Positions 26,807 through 35,926 of a stretch of 64,000 bases of DNA are shown piece after piece; within the stretch, counting starts at the first letter, position 1; each line of letters starts with the position of its first letter. The stretch spans positions 20,359 to 84,358 of the forward strand of contig JAGGXR010000131.1 of the NCBI GenBank assembly GCA_021162935.1. Direction: 5' to 3'. A program made the position numbers and the translations under genes. Under the pieces are notes generated by a model, which saw nothing but the letters and a program-made list of their open reading frames with translations, did no database searches and was not told the origin of the DNA. Source of the DNA: Deltaproteobacteria bacterium (GTDB lineage: Bacteria; Myxococcota_A; Polyangia; HGW-17; SLPX01).

Positions 26807-27922
26807 ATGAGGAAACAGACGCTCATACTTGGTTGCGCCGTCGCGTTCGTCCTGTCGTCCTGCCTGTTTGTGGGCAAAATCGAACCGGTCGACAAGCGAC
26901 CTGCGGCCGTCATCAAGATCCAAACAGAGGACAAGGTCCATGTGGGCGACATGGTCGTCCTGGACGGGCAGGACAGTTCAGACCCGGACGGCACCGTGGC
27001 GTCGTACTCCTGGACCATGGAATACGACGTGACCCAGCAAACCCCCTACAAGACCTGTCCTGGGTGGGGGTCCTGCGACAACGGGCACGACCAGACCTGC
27101 TGTTTCATCCCGACGGCCCGAACCGTGTTCACGATCCGCCTCAAGGTCCAGGACCAACGAGGCCTGTCGAGTCCATGGGACGAGCGGGTCGTGACCGTGC
27201 TGAACCGCCCGCCGAATTCGGTCCTCTCCCTTGAGACCAAAACCAATTTGGAAAATCACTTCGTGGTGGGCCAACAGATTTGGCTCCATGGCCTGTCCAG
27301 CTCGGACCCGGATGGAGACGACACCCTATTCTACCATTGGCAGACGATCAGCCGCCCTCCTGGTTCGTCCACGCTGGCGTACCAGTTCCAACCGTCCGAC
27401 GTGGACTACCACCCCACCAACGACCCGACGCTGGCGAAACGCTGCCTGATGGTCCCGGACTATCCGGGCAGCTATGAAGTCGCCCTGGGCGTCAGCGACG
27501 GAGACGACGACGCCACGGACACGAAACACATCGAAGTGCAAGAGGACGCCCCGCCCTGCATCACAGCCACTTCGCCGGACGCATCCGCGAGCAGGCTCAT
27601 CTTCGACGTAGGACAGCCAAGGCGACTGGAGGTCCTCTTGGTGGATGACGATCTGGATGGCTATCCACCGGGAGGGCAACTGTCTTTCTCATGGAGCATC
27701 CAACCGGACCCGAACCAGCCGTTCTTCCCCGTGTCCGGACTGGACGAACCAGCATTGAACCTGGACCCCAACGACTACACGTCCGGCCAACAGGTCCGAA
27801 TCCGAGTCACGGTCCGCGATCGCATCGATCGGGACCTGTCGTCTTGTTCCCAACAGTCCGACCAATGCAACCTGGTTGCAGACTGTGCGCAATGGGTGAC
27901 ATGGAACATTGAATTTCGATAG
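26807..27922 (+). CDS. Lipoprotein with PKD-like domains
   Basis: 371 residues from ATG 26807; the long upstream extension of this frame is shadow sequence inside the kinase gene. The signal ends in lipobox LSSC. The mature protein contains at least two PKD-type Ig-like domains with DSSDPDGTVASYSWTMEYD near residue 60 and SSDPDGDDTLFYHWQT near residue 170. A third divergent domain ends the chain (LSFSWSIQPDPNQPFFPVSG). Paired Cys (CPGWGSC, CC, CSQQSDQCNLVADC) suggest disulfides in the periplasm or at the surface. It has no catalytic domain and probably binds or spaces. It forms a tight cluster with the next two genes (9 and 23 bases apart). Confidence 0.82.
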   Translation: MRKQTLILGCAVAFVLSSCLFVGKIEPVDKRPAAVIKIQTEDKVHVGDMVVLDGQDSSDPDGTVASYSWTMEYDVTQQTPYKTCPGWGSCDNGHDQTCCFIPTARTVFTIRLKVQDQRGLSSPWDERVVTVLNRPPNSVLSLETKTNLENHFVVGQQIWLHGLSSSDPDGDDTLFYHWQTISRPPGSSTLAYQFQPSDVDYHPTNDPTLAKRCLMVPDYPGSYEVALGVSDGDDDATDTKHIEVQEDAPPCITATSPDASASRLIFDVGQPRRLEVLLVDDDLDGYPPGGQLSFSWSIQPDPNQPFFPVSGLDEPALNLDPNDYTSGQQVRIRVTVRDRIDRDLSSCSQQSDQCNLVADCAQWVTWNIEFR

Positions 27923-27931
27923 GTGACCACC

Positions 27932-29755
27932 ATGAAACGAACCATCTTATTTGGGATTTCAAGCATGCTCACAATGGCCTTCGTCGCCTCGGGGTGTTTG
28001 GGGGACGATGCCGGCTGGATCAACAACAACACCGACGCCGGGCCCAACATGGACGCCGGCATCTGCACGGTCGGTTTGCACCTCACCCATCCCGACCAAC
28101 CGGTCGCAGGCGACCTCATCACCATTGACCTGGAAACGGCGCAGACGGTCCTGTCCGTCCATTGGACCGTCACGGCGCCCGACGGCAGCCAGATCAATCC
28201 AAACCTGCGAAACCAGGACCTAACCGCTGAATTCTCCTCGACCGTAGCCGGCACCTACAGAATCAAAGCAGACGTCCAGTTGGTTTCCAACTCCTGCTCC
28301 GGCGAAAAGATGGTTGTAGTACGAGCCCGCGATGCCCGTTCGCAGACCATCTCCTTCCTGCTGACTCCAAGTGATCTCGCCACCACACCACGCCAACAAT
28401 GGCCGTACTTGGTCTGGGGGGGGACCCCCGACGACTCTCTGTCCATTCCTTTGAAGAAGGGACGAAAGGTGCTGCTCGCCGTGCAGGGTCCGGACCAGAA
28501 CGACCTGGCCGCCTACCTCCGCCTGACGCCCATCGACACCACGGCCATGATGGTCGAGGGGCATTACGACCCCCGATCCGGGCCTTTGACCTTTTTCCTC
28601 AACGAAACGGCCACCTACGATGTCCTCATCGTACCAGACAGTGCCACCGTGGCACCCGCTGTGATCAAAGCACAATCAGCAGCATCCATGGCCACAGCCA
28701 CGGCCACAAAATGGCCCATGACGCCAGGTGAACCGCTCACCGGTACGGTGACCGATTCCATGGGCCAAGGCATCTACGAGGCACAGGTCCTGCTGCGCTG
28801 CAACGACATTCCCTCGGGACTGGGCACCACGGCCCTGCTGACTGGAAGTTTCGCCATGTACGCCAGACCAGGGACATGTACGCTCCACGTCCAGCCGCCC
28901 AAAGACAGCTACCTACCAGCCATCGATCTGGCCTCGGACAACCTGACCGTGGAAACGGGGCACAGCCTGGACCTGACGATCGCCTATGGAGAGATCCCTG
29001 TCTCGACCTGGTCGGGCAGAGTCGTGGACGAAAACGGCACCCCGATCCCACAGGCCCGCGTCATCCTGGAAAGCGCTGCGCTCGACCACACGGCGCAGGT
29101 CGAGATCCGTTCGGACGACGCCCTCGTGGAGACGGCCTCGGCAACGGGAATCGCTAGGCTGACGCTCGTCACCGACGATCTGGGACGATGGCCCGACCAA
29201 ACCCTGCCCGCCGGCATGTACCACGTCATCGTCGAGCCGAACACGCCAGCCCACACCAAGATCACCGACCTGGATCTGACCTCGGACGCAACGGACCAGA
29301 CCATATCGCTGGGCACCCCCGTGCTCGCATCGGGGGTGGTGTTGGTCCCATCGAAGGACGGACCCACCCCAGCCAAGGACGTGGAAGTACGAGCAACCAC
29401 AGATGTGGGTACCGGCAGCACGGCCACCACGACCACGGATGCGGCCGGCCACTTCTCCATCCCACTCATCGCCGGAGCCTCGTACCAGATCGTGTTCATC
29501 CCGAAACCAACGGACGGCACATGGGCGACGAGAACCATCCAAGTGACGACCAACCTGTCGGGCTCCATGACGATCGACGACGTCACACTACCCAAAGGGC
29601 TGAGGCTGTCGGGAACAGTCGAGGGGGATAATGCGGGCAACCTGCTCATCCAGGTCTACCGACCTTCGACGTACCAAGGCCCCCTGTATGAAACCGTGGC
29701 CCAGCCGGACGGCACCTTCGCCGTCATCGTGCCGGACCCGGGCACCAACCAATAG
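27932..29755 (+). CDS. Lipoprotein with repeated carboxypeptidase-regulatory-like domains
   Basis: 607 residues from ATG 27932, with AGGTGA five bases upstream of it. The signal ends in VASGC. After an N-terminal Ig-like domain, residues about 265-600 contain successive beta-sandwich units of the carboxypeptidase regulatory/CnaB type. Examples are LTGTVTDSMGQGIYEAQVLL, WSGRVVDENGTPIPQARVIL, VEVRATTDVGTG-TTTDAAGHFSIPL and LRLSGTVEGDNAGNLLIQV. Such units are structural or ligand-binding in surface proteins. There is no enzyme domain. The gene is translated just after the PKD lipoprotein and before an exported TM protein. Confidence 0.82.
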   Translation: MKRTILFGISSMLTMAFVASGCLGDDAGWINNNTDAGPNMDAGICTVGLHLTHPDQPVAGDLITIDLETAQTVLSVHWTVTAPDGSQINPNLRNQDLTAEFSSTVAGTYRIKADVQLVSNSCSGEKMVVVRARDARSQTISFLLTPSDLATTPRQQWPYLVWGGTPDDSLSIPLKKGRKVLLAVQGPDQNDLAAYLRLTPIDTTAMMVEGHYDPRSGPLTFFLNETATYDVLIVPDSATVAPAVIKAQSAASMATATATKWPMTPGEPLTGTVTDSMGQGIYEAQVLLRCNDIPSGLGTTALLTGSFAMYARPGTCTLHVQPPKDSYLPAIDLASDNLTVETGHSLDLTIAYGEIPVSTWSGRVVDENGTPIPQARVILESAALDHTAQVEIRSDDALVETASATGIARLTLVTDDLGRWPDQTLPAGMYHVIVEPNTPAHTKITDLDLTSDATDQTISLGTPVLASGVVLVPSKDGPTPAKDVEVRATTDVGTGSTATTTTDAAGHFSIPLIAGASYQIVFIPKPTDGTWATRTIQVTTNLSGSMTIDDVTLPKGLRLSGTVEGDNAGNLLIQVYRPSTYQGPLYETVAQPDGTFAVIVPDPGTNQ

Positions 29756-29778
29756 AAGCATCGGAATTGGGACCAGTG

Positions 29779-30720
29779 ATGACAAACACGATTCTCGCAT
29801 TCACCCTCTCCTGCATCATCGCCCTCACGCAGCCTGCAGCGCCCCCCAACGCACAGTCCCCGCAGGAAACTGCCGGGTCGTCTTCGCCGGCGCCAGCCAA
29901 AGCCAAGCCGCCGGGCCCCTCTGCTGCAGGATCCCCGCGGCAAACCCCACAGGACACCACACACACCGAGCCGGCCCGCCGATGCAACGGCAGCAGCTCG
30001 GCACGGCTGCAATGCGCCCAGGAATCTTTCCAATATGGTCGCTATCAGGAAGTGGTCCAGGCCCTGCGAGACCCCATCGAGCAGGGACGATTCGCCGGTC
30101 AGGCCGATCTCAAGGAGGCCATGCGGATCTACGGCATCAGCCTCTTCCTCGTCGGGCGAAAACAGGCCGCACTGCTCGTCTTCACCAGATTGAGTGAACT
30201 CGCCCCGACTCTGCGCATGGACCCGCGGCTCGTGCCCCCCGAGGTCGTTCAGGCCTATCGGTCGGTCCGACGGAAACGACTCGCCAGACGGCTCCACCAC
30301 CTCCCCAAGGCAAACACTGGATCGATGGTCCTCAACTTTCTACCCCCAGCCGGCCAATTCCAGAACCACCAATACGTCAAGGCATCCCTGATCCTGACGG
30401 CTGAGGTCTGCCTGGCGGCGGCCAATGCAACGAGTTGGTCGATCCTACGATCCCCAAAGTACCGACACGACGGAAGCTATGTGGTCCAGGACGCCGAGGG
30501 GAACATCATCGAAGATCACCGCACCCTCGCCAAAAGCATGCTCGTCGTCAACTACGTAAGCTTTGCGCTGCTCATCGGCACCATCATCTACGGCATCGTC
30601 GATGGATGGGTGGTCCTCAGTCACAGACGCAAGGCCATGAAGAAACGGCGCCAATTTCTTCAACAACAACTCAGGGCCTCACCCTCGTCGTCGAGCGGCA
30701 CGTTCGCCATGGACTTCTGA
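29779..30720 (+). CDS. Exported protein with TPR-like region and C-terminal TM helix
   Basis: 313 residues from ATG 29779. The N-terminal signal ends near LTQPAAPPNA. A Pro/Ala/Ser linker leads to a TPR-like helical segment (CAQESFQYGRYQEVVQALRD; GISLFLVGRKQAALLVFTRL) at about residues 70-150. A likely TM helix follows (MLVVNYVSFALLIGTIIYGIVDGW, near 260-283). The C-terminus is basic and ends with a Ser-rich stretch. It resembles small helper proteins found with surface lipoprotein operons; no function is recognised. A perfect 19-bp stem-loop begins three bases after its stop and probably ends the operon. Confidence 0.75.
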   Translation: MTNTILAFTLSCIIALTQPAAPPNAQSPQETAGSSSPAPAKAKPPGPSAAGSPRQTPQDTTHTEPARRCNGSSSARLQCAQESFQYGRYQEVVQALRDPIEQGRFAGQADLKEAMRIYGISLFLVGRKQAALLVFTRLSELAPTLRMDPRLVPPEVVQAYRSVRRKRLARRLHHLPKANTGSMVLNFLPPAGQFQNHQYVKASLILTAEVCLAAANATSWSILRSPKYRHDGSYVVQDAEGNIIEDHRTLAKSMLVVNYVSFALLIGTIIYGIVDGWVVLSHRRKAMKKRRQFLQQQLRASPSSSSGTFAMDF

Positions 30721-30722
30721 CC

Positions 30723-30770
30723 TGAGGAGGCTGTTCAAAATAAGGTTGCCCATTTTGAACAGCCTCCTCA
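30723..30770 (+). terminator. Perfect 19-bp stem-loop after the lipoprotein operon
   Basis: The arms tgaggaggctgttcaaaat and its exact complement enclose a 10-base loop. It starts three bases after the 30720 stop. No T-run follows, so it may end transcription or protect mRNA rather than be a classical intrinsic terminator. Its left half recurs at 35766-35793. Confidence 0.6.
30729..30757 (+). repeat. Dispersed repeat, copy 1 (29 bp, within stem-loop)
   Basis: Bases 30729-30750 are identical to 35766-35787. One extra C follows here, and then ATTTTG is again shared. This copy is embedded in a perfect palindrome; the other is not. Confidence 0.7.
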
Positions 30771-30827
30771 GCCCGTAGCCGACCAAAAATTGAAGAGGCC
30801 CCACAAACGACGACAACGGACGACGGA

Positions 30828-31346
30828 TCAATCACACAGACGTACACCCCGATAGAGCGTCACCATGGCCTGGATTCCAGGCTCCTGCACCTGGGAGAGG
30901 ATCTCCTCGGTCAGCCCATAAACCATGGTCTCCTCGTCGAGACGATCCTGCTTGCTCGTCACGAAGAGCCTGTCGAACTGCTCGAAACGAACCACGTGGA
31001 TCAACTCATGGGTCATGACGTACAGGAGAAGGTCGTCCAGACCGAACTCTTTGCTCACCAAGGCATCCAGAATCTGTTGGTCCTGGAGGCAGATACGATA
31101 ATACTGTTGGGGACGACGCTTCTGCAGAGGCCCTGGCTCGACGCGCCGATACCGCACGAGATGGGCGAAGACCCCTTGGACTCGCTCGCGATTGGACAGA
31201 TGCCTCGCCGTGACGACTTCATAGAGATACCGATCCGGGCCGAATCGCCCCAGCCTAAAAAAATCTCCGGTCAGCTCCTCGGCACGGTCGGTCGCCGACT
31301 CCACAAGGCTGAGCTGCCCAGGAGAAAAGAACCGTCTCCTGGTCAT
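30828..31346 (-). CDS. Small HExxH putative metallopeptidase coupled to mtnA
   Basis: 172 residues from ATG 31346, overlapping the mtnA stop as ATGA; the longer frame to 31499 lies inside mtnA and has no SD. The core is MTHELIHVVRFEQF, a zinc HExxH motif in an amphipathic helix, with conserved downstream acidic residues (DEETMVYGLTEEIL) as the possible third ligand. There is no signal peptide or TM helix, so it is probably cytoplasmic. The family is not recognised; similar orphan HExxH proteins are uncharacterised. Its coupling to mtnA could mean shared expression only. Confidence 0.75.
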   Translation of the reverse strand: MTRRRFFSPGQLSLVESATDRAEELTGDFFRLGRFGPDRYLYEVVTARHLSNRERVQGVFAHLVRYRRVEPGPLQKRRPQQYYRICLQDQQILDALVSKEFGLDDLLLYVMTHELIHVVRFEQFDRLFVTSKQDRLDEETMVYGLTEEILSQVQEPGIQAMVTLYRGVRLCD

Positions 31347-32383
31347 CGGGGCTTCCGTAAACGACGGAATCCTTCCTGGAACGGAGCCCGAATCACCCCT
31401 CGCTCCGTGACGATAGCGGAAAGGTACCGAGCCGGCGTCACATCGAAAGCCGGATTGTAGACATCGACCTCCTCCGGAGCAATGCGGCCGCCACCACAAA
31501 AGGTCACCTCCTCACGGCTCCGTTCCTCGATAACGATTCCACTGCCGTCCAGAAGGGACAGGTCCACGGTGGACATGGGGGCTGCCACGTAGAAGGGGAC
31601 GTCGTTCTCCTTGGCGAGCACCGCCAAGTTATAGGTCCCGATCTTGTTGGCCGTGTCACCGTTGGCAGCGATCCGATCCGCTCCCACCACCACGAGGCTT
31701 ACCCGCCCCGAGGCCAGCACCGAACCTGCCGCCGTATCGGAAATGAGGGTCACGGGGATACCGTCCCGAACCAGCTCCCACGCCGTCAGGCGCGCACCTT
31801 GCTGTCTGGGGCGCGTCTCACATGCGTATACCCTATCCAGCTTCCCCTGCGCCCAGGCGGACCGGACCACCCCCAAGGCCGTGCCGTACCCGGCGGTCGC
31901 CAGGGCCCCGGCGTTGCAATGAGTCATGATCACTGCATGCTCGGGAATCAACTCGGCCCCCGCGTCTCCCATGGCGCGACAGGATGCCAAATCCTCTTCC
32001 AGAATAGTCTGCGCCTCACGGGCCAAGACCACTCGCAGGGCGTCTGGGTCGGGATACTGATCCGACAGGGCCTTCATCCGATCCACGGCCCAAAACAAAT
32101 TGACGGCCGTGGGACGAGTCGCCGCCAACTCCTTGGCTGCTCGACCCAGGACATCCTTGGGGGCGTCATCGAACCCGTCCTCGCGTCCGGCCAAAACCAT
32201 GCCGTAGGCGGCCGCACAGCCAATCGCCGGGGCGCCCCGAACCGTCATGTTCGAAATCGCGGAACAGACATCCTGGACGTTCCTGCAGACCACGTCTCGT
32301 TCCTCGCCAGGAAGCGTGCGTTGGTCGATCAACACGAGCACGTTACCTTCCCATCGAACCGGTCTGATCTCCGTCGAACCCAT
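31343..32383 (-). CDS. mtnA: S-methyl-5-thioribose-1-phosphate isomerase
   Basis: 346 residues, normal for MtnA of the eIF2B-alpha/beta/delta-like fold. It isomerises methylthioribose-1-phosphate to methylthioribulose-1-phosphate in methionine salvage. Key residues are visible: SNMTVRGAPAIGCAAAYG, Cys156 in MTHCNAGALAT, and Asp236 in VGADRIAANGDTANKIGTY. GGGAG upstream supports the ATG. MtnP, which makes the substrate from methylthioadenosine, is encoded at 56745. Downstream mtn enzymes were not found in the window. The gene lies 97 bp after gatB on the same strand. Confidence 0.95.
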   Translation of the reverse strand: MGSTEIRPVRWEGNVLVLIDQRTLPGEERDVVCRNVQDVCSAISNMTVRGAPAIGCAAAYGMVLAGREDGFDDAPKDVLGRAAKELAATRPTAVNLFWAVDRMKALSDQYPDPDALRVVLAREAQTILEEDLASCRAMGDAGAELIPEHAVIMTHCNAGALATAGYGTALGVVRSAWAQGKLDRVYACETRPRQQGARLTAWELVRDGIPVTLISDTAAGSVLASGRVSLVVVGADRIAANGDTANKIGTYNLAVLAKENDVPFYVAAPMSTVDLSLLDGSGIVIEERSREEVTFCGGGRIAPEEVDVYNPAFDVTPARYLSAIVTERGVIRAPFQEGFRRLRKPR

Positions 32384-32463
32384 TGCCCGCCATCATCTCC
32401 CAGCCCACCAGGATTCGAATCCCTGCTCGGGTAGGCATTGCTGTACAGAATCTTGAATCACTG

Positions 32464-32478
32464 CCCCAAATGTTGGGG
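32464..32478 (-). terminator. Short hairpin after gatB
   Basis: Six-base arms CCCCAA and TTGGGG with a three-base loop lie 3 bases beyond the gatB stop on the minus strand. No T-run follows, so termination is probably partial and mtnA may still be cotranscribed. Confidence 0.35.
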
Positions 32479-32480
32479 AG

Positions 32481-33929
32481 TCATCCTTCCAGAACCCGCT
32501 TGAGCACCTTACTCACGAGCTTCGGATCCTGATTCCGGTCCTGCTTCATGACCTGACCCACGAAGAAACCAAAGAGCCGCTTGTTCCCGTCCCGGTACCT
32601 GGCCGTCTCGTCCGGGTGAGCGTCCACCACCTGCCGACAAACGGCCTCGACCACGGACTCGTCCCGCTCTGGAGGTCGAATACCCAGCTCCTCGCGCACC
32701 TCGTCCACCGTGCGCCCGGTCTGGTACATCCGTTCCCCCACCACCTTGGCGTTCCTCCCCGTCAGTTCGCCGGACGCCATCCTCGCCAAAAGATCCGCCA
32801 AGACTTTCGGACTCATGGGCTGCTCGTCGATGCTCCGCCCATCCTCCTTGAGAAGCCGCAGTAACTCGGTCTGGATCCAATTCGCCGCCTTCTTGGGATC
32901 GCCTCCAAGGCGCACAACCTCTTCGAAATACTCGGCGAGATTCCACTCGTCGGTCAGCACCCCGGCGTCGTAGTCGGTTAGGCCGTACTGGTCCACGAAG
33001 CGCTGCCGCCGATCCAACGGCAACTCTTCGAGATGCGCCGCCACCTCGTCGATCCAGGGTCGAGGAACCTCGAGTACAGGCAGGTCCGGCTCGGGGAAGT
33101 ACCGATAGTCGTGCGCCTCCTCCTTGGTCCGAATCACCCTGGTCTGCCCGGCAGCCGCATCCCACAACAACGTGGACTGGACCACCTCGCCGCCTTGCTC
33201 GATCAGGGCCACATGGCGCTCGATCTCGTAATGCAGGGCCAACTTGACCGCCTTGAACGAATTGAGGTTTTTCAGTTCCGTCTTCGTGCCGAGCTTCTCC
33301 TGACCCCGAGGCCGAATCGAAACGTTCGCGTCACAGCGCAAAGACCCCTCTTCCATGTTTCCGTCGCAGATTCCAAGATACCGCACGAGTTGACGCAGCG
33401 CTCTTAGATACGCGACCGCCTGCTCTGGACTTCGAAAATCCGGTTCCGACACGATCTCGGCAAGGGCAACGCCTGCCCGATTGTAGTCCACCAGAGACTC
33501 GTCCACGCCTTCTCGATGGAAGTTCTTCCCCGAATCCTCTTCGAGATGGATCCGCGTCAGGGCGATCTCGCTCCTGCGGTCTTCATGCCAGATTTCCACG
33601 CGTCCGCCCGTGGCCAGGGGTTGCTCGTACTGCGAGATCTGGTATCCCTTGGGGAGGTCGGGATAGAAATAATGCTTCCTGGCAAACCGACTCATCTCGT
33701 GAATCGTGCTGTGGGTGGCCAGGGCGATCTTGATCCCATATTCGACCGCCTTTCGGTTCACGACGGGCAGGGCCCCTGGCAGTGCCAGGACCACTGGATC
33801 GGTCAACGTATTCGGTTCCTGGCCGAAGGCAGCCCTCGACCGGCTGAACATCTTCGTATCCGTCTTGAGCTGGACGTGCACCTCCAGCCCAATGACCGAC
33901 TCGTACTTGGCAAGGAGTTCGTCGTTCAT
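32481..33929 (-). CDS. gatB: Asp-tRNA(Asn)/Glu-tRNA(Gln) amidotransferase subunit B
   Basis: 482 residues, the usual GatB length. It starts KYESVIGLEVHVQLKTDTKM, the family hallmark, and includes FYPDLPKGYQISQYEQPLA, EDSGK, and DYNRAGVALAEIVSEPD. The C-terminal Yqey-like tail ends with RLFGFFVGQVMKQ. GatB binds the misacylated tRNA and activates the carboxylate with ATP. ATG 33929 overlaps the gatA stop (ATGA) and has AGGAGG upstream within gatA; a longer frame upstream is rejected. It forms the GatCAB complex with the two preceding genes. Confidence 0.97.
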   Translation of the reverse strand: MNDELLAKYESVIGLEVHVQLKTDTKMFSRSRAAFGQEPNTLTDPVVLALPGALPVVNRKAVEYGIKIALATHSTIHEMSRFARKHYFYPDLPKGYQISQYEQPLATGGRVEIWHEDRRSEIALTRIHLEEDSGKNFHREGVDESLVDYNRAGVALAEIVSEPDFRSPEQAVAYLRALRQLVRYLGICDGNMEEGSLRCDANVSIRPRGQEKLGTKTELKNLNSFKAVKLALHYEIERHVALIEQGGEVVQSTLLWDAAAGQTRVIRTKEEAHDYRYFPEPDLPVLEVPRPWIDEVAAHLEELPLDRRQRFVDQYGLTDYDAGVLTDEWNLAEYFEEVVRLGGDPKKAANWIQTELLRLLKEDGRSIDEQPMSPKVLADLLARMASGELTGRNAKVVGERMYQTGRTVDEVREELGIRPPERDESVVEAVCRQVVDAHPDETARYRDGNKRLFGFFVGQVMKQDRNQDPKLVSKVLKRVLEG

Positions 33930-35410
33930 CACTCTGCCTCCTGCGCCTGGGCCACCTCGGGCCACCTTCGATGCCAATCGGTCAGTCGCTGGTAGCCAGC
34001 CGCTACCCGGAAAAGTCGCTCCTCCCCGAGCGCGGGCGCAAGCACCTGCATCCCGATGGGAAGCCCCTGGCCGTCCATGCCACAGGGAATCGACATACCG
34101 GTCAACCCGGCGAGATTACAAGAAATCGTGTACATATCCGCCAGATACATCTGGAGGGGATCCGACATACGAGAGCCCAATTTGAACGCCGTCACCGGGG
34201 AGGTCGGGGTGACCATGACGTCGCAATCCTCGAAGGCCTTCCGAAAATCATCGGCGATCAGGGTACGCACCTTTTGAGCGCGACCGTAGTAGGCATCGTA
34301 GTACCCGGCACTCAGCACGTAGGTCCCCAGCATGATCCGCCTCTTCACCTCGGAACCGAATCCCTCGGCGCGGCTGCGACAGTACATGTCCATAAGGTCG
34401 CTTGCATCTCGGGCCCGATACCCGTACCGGACCCCGTCATAGCGAGCCAGGTTCGAACTGGCCTCGGCGGGACTGATGATGTAGTAGGCCGCAATGGCGT
34501 ACTCCGTATGGGGCAAAGAAACCTCCTTGATGGTCGCTCCATTGGCCGCAAGCGTCTCGATGCCCCGACGCACCGCTGCCTCAACCTGGGGGTCTAGTCC
34601 CTCCCGGAAATACTCCTTGGGAATCCCGACACACATACCCTTGAACCCGGTCCGACAGGCCTCCTGATATCGGCCCACCGGTTCATCGAGCGACGTGCTG
34701 TCGGCAGGATCCCGACCAGCAATCGCTTCGAGCACCAGGGCACAGTCTTCGGCCGACCGCCCCATGGGACCGCCCTGATCCAGACTGGAGGCAAAAGCAA
34801 TCATCCCATACCGACTCACCCTGCCGTACGTGGGCCGCAACCCAGTGACCCCACAGAGGGCGGCAGGCTGCCGGATCGATCCTCCCGTATCCGTCCCCAT
34901 GGCAACGCCGCAGAGACCTGCAGCAACGGCCGCGGCACTGCCCCCCGAGGACCCACCCGGAACACGATCCAGGTCCCACGGATTGCGACATATCCGATAG
35001 GCGCTGTGTTCGGTGGACGACCCCATGGCGAACTCGTCCATATTTGCCTTACCCAAAATCACAGCACCTGCGGCCTTGAGTCGTTCGGAAACCGTGCTCT
35101 CGTACGGGGGAACGAAGCCTTCGAGGATCTTGGATCCACAGGTGGTCTCCACACCCTTGGTCACGAAGATGTCCTTGAGCGCGATGCAGGCACCGGCCAA
35201 AGGTCCGGGGTCTCGCCCTGCCCGAACCTGCTCATCCACCATCCTGGCCTGGGCCATCGCCCCCTCACGGTCCAGGCGCAGATAGGACCCGATTCGGTCG
35301 TCCACAGCCTCGATCCGCTCGAAATAGGCGGACGCGACGTCCTCGGCGGATACCGCTTTTGTACGCACATGCTCAACCTGGGACGCCAATCCCAGTTGCC
35401 AGATATCCAT
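33929..35410 (-). CDS. gatA: Asp-tRNA(Asn)/Glu-tRNA(Gln) amidotransferase subunit A
   Basis: 493 residues of the amidase-signature family. It hydrolyses glutamine to supply ammonia to GatB. The Ser-cisSer-Lys site is visible: Lys in [10 protein letters not shown], the [14 protein letters not shown] loop, and [18 protein letters not shown] 35410 (AAGGAG at 8 bases) is preferred over GTG 35416, which sits too close to the SD. gatC ends 22 bp upstream and gatB overlaps its end. Confidence 0.97.
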   Translation of the reverse strand: MDIWQLGLASQVEHVRTKAVSAEDVASAYFERIEAVDDRIGSYLRLDREGAMAQARMVDEQVRAGRDPGPLAGACIALKDIFVTKGVETTCGSKILEGFVPPYESTVSERLKAAGAVILGKANMDEFAMGSSTEHSAYRICRNPWDLDRVPGGSSGGSAAAVAAGLCGVAMGTDTGGSIRQPAALCGVTGLRPTYGRVSRYGMIAFASSLDQGGPMGRSAEDCALVLEAIAGRDPADSTSLDEPVGRYQEACRTGFKGMCVGIPKEYFREGLDPQVEAAVRRGIETLAANGATIKEVSLPHTEYAIAAYYIISPAEASSNLARYDGVRYGYRARDASDLMDMYCRSRAEGFGSEVKRRIMLGTYVLSAGYYDAYYGRAQKVRTLIADDFRKAFEDCDVMVTPTSPVTAFKLGSRMSDPLQMYLADMYTISCNLAGLTGMSIPCGMDGQGLPIGMQVLAPALGEERLFRVAAGYQRLTDWHRRWPEVAQAQEAE

Positions 35411-35432
35411 TGCCACGTCTCCTTTCGAACGC

Positions 35433-35741
35433 CTAGGTCAGGCCGGCGCCAGAATCGTCGATGAACTTGGGGACCCGCACCAGGCCGTCGAGGGTATCAG
35501 GGGCATTGGCGACAACGGCCTGCCTGGGCAGCGATGCCGCCGGCTCATCGTCTGCCAAGGGGCAGATCACCGGCACGGCATGGGTGGTGGGCGCCACTCC
35601 CTCCACGTCCAATTCTTGGAGTTTCTGCACGTGCTCCAGAATGGCATCCAGTTCTCGCGCCATGGCAGCAATCTCGTCCTGCCCAAACTTCAAATGCGCG
35701 AGTTGGGCCACGTGCTCCACTTCCTCAATCGATATCCTCAT
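35433..35741 (-). CDS. gatC: Asp-tRNA(Asn)/Glu-tRNA(Gln) amidotransferase subunit C
   Basis: 102 residues, typical for GatC, the small linker subunit that wraps around GatA and GatB. It opens [20 protein letters not shown] and has the conserved [12 protein letters not shown] followed by a helical tail (VPKFIDD). ATG 35741 is chosen; GTG 35750 lies on top of the SD AGGAG. It is the first gene of gatCAB. One copy of the dispersed repeat lies 25 bp upstream of the start. Confidence 0.95.
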   Translation of the reverse strand: MRISIEEVEHVAQLAHLKFGQDEIAAMARELDAILEHVQKLQELDVEGVAPTTHAVPVICPLADDEPAASLPRQAVVANAPDTLDGLVRVPKFIDDSGAGLT

Positions 35742-35765
35742 CGAAGCCACACTCCTATCTCGGTC

Positions 35766-35793
35766 GGCTGTTCAAAATAAGGTTGCCATTTTG
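35766..35793 (+). repeat. Dispersed repeat, copy 2 (28 bp)
   Basis: The first 22 bases are identical to 30729-30750. A single-base deletion is followed by the same ATTTTG. It lies in the gatC leader, between pgi and gatC, and is not palindromic here. Confidence 0.7.
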
Positions 35794-35926
35794 GGGCGCC
35801 AAGGCGCCCGGCTGGCACGAAGAGACGAGGGTGGGTAGTGGTACGCAACCGAGGAGCGACAAAACAAGTCGAGATGGATTGCGGTTCCAGTTGATACATC
35901 CATGCTGCACAGCCGATTCAGTCGCA

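Noticed and set aside
32409..32431. tRNA T-arm-like sequence (GGATTCGAATCC) between gatB and mtnA
   Set aside because: The fifth stem pair fails and no matching acceptor, D or anticodon arms are found at tRNA distances on either strand.
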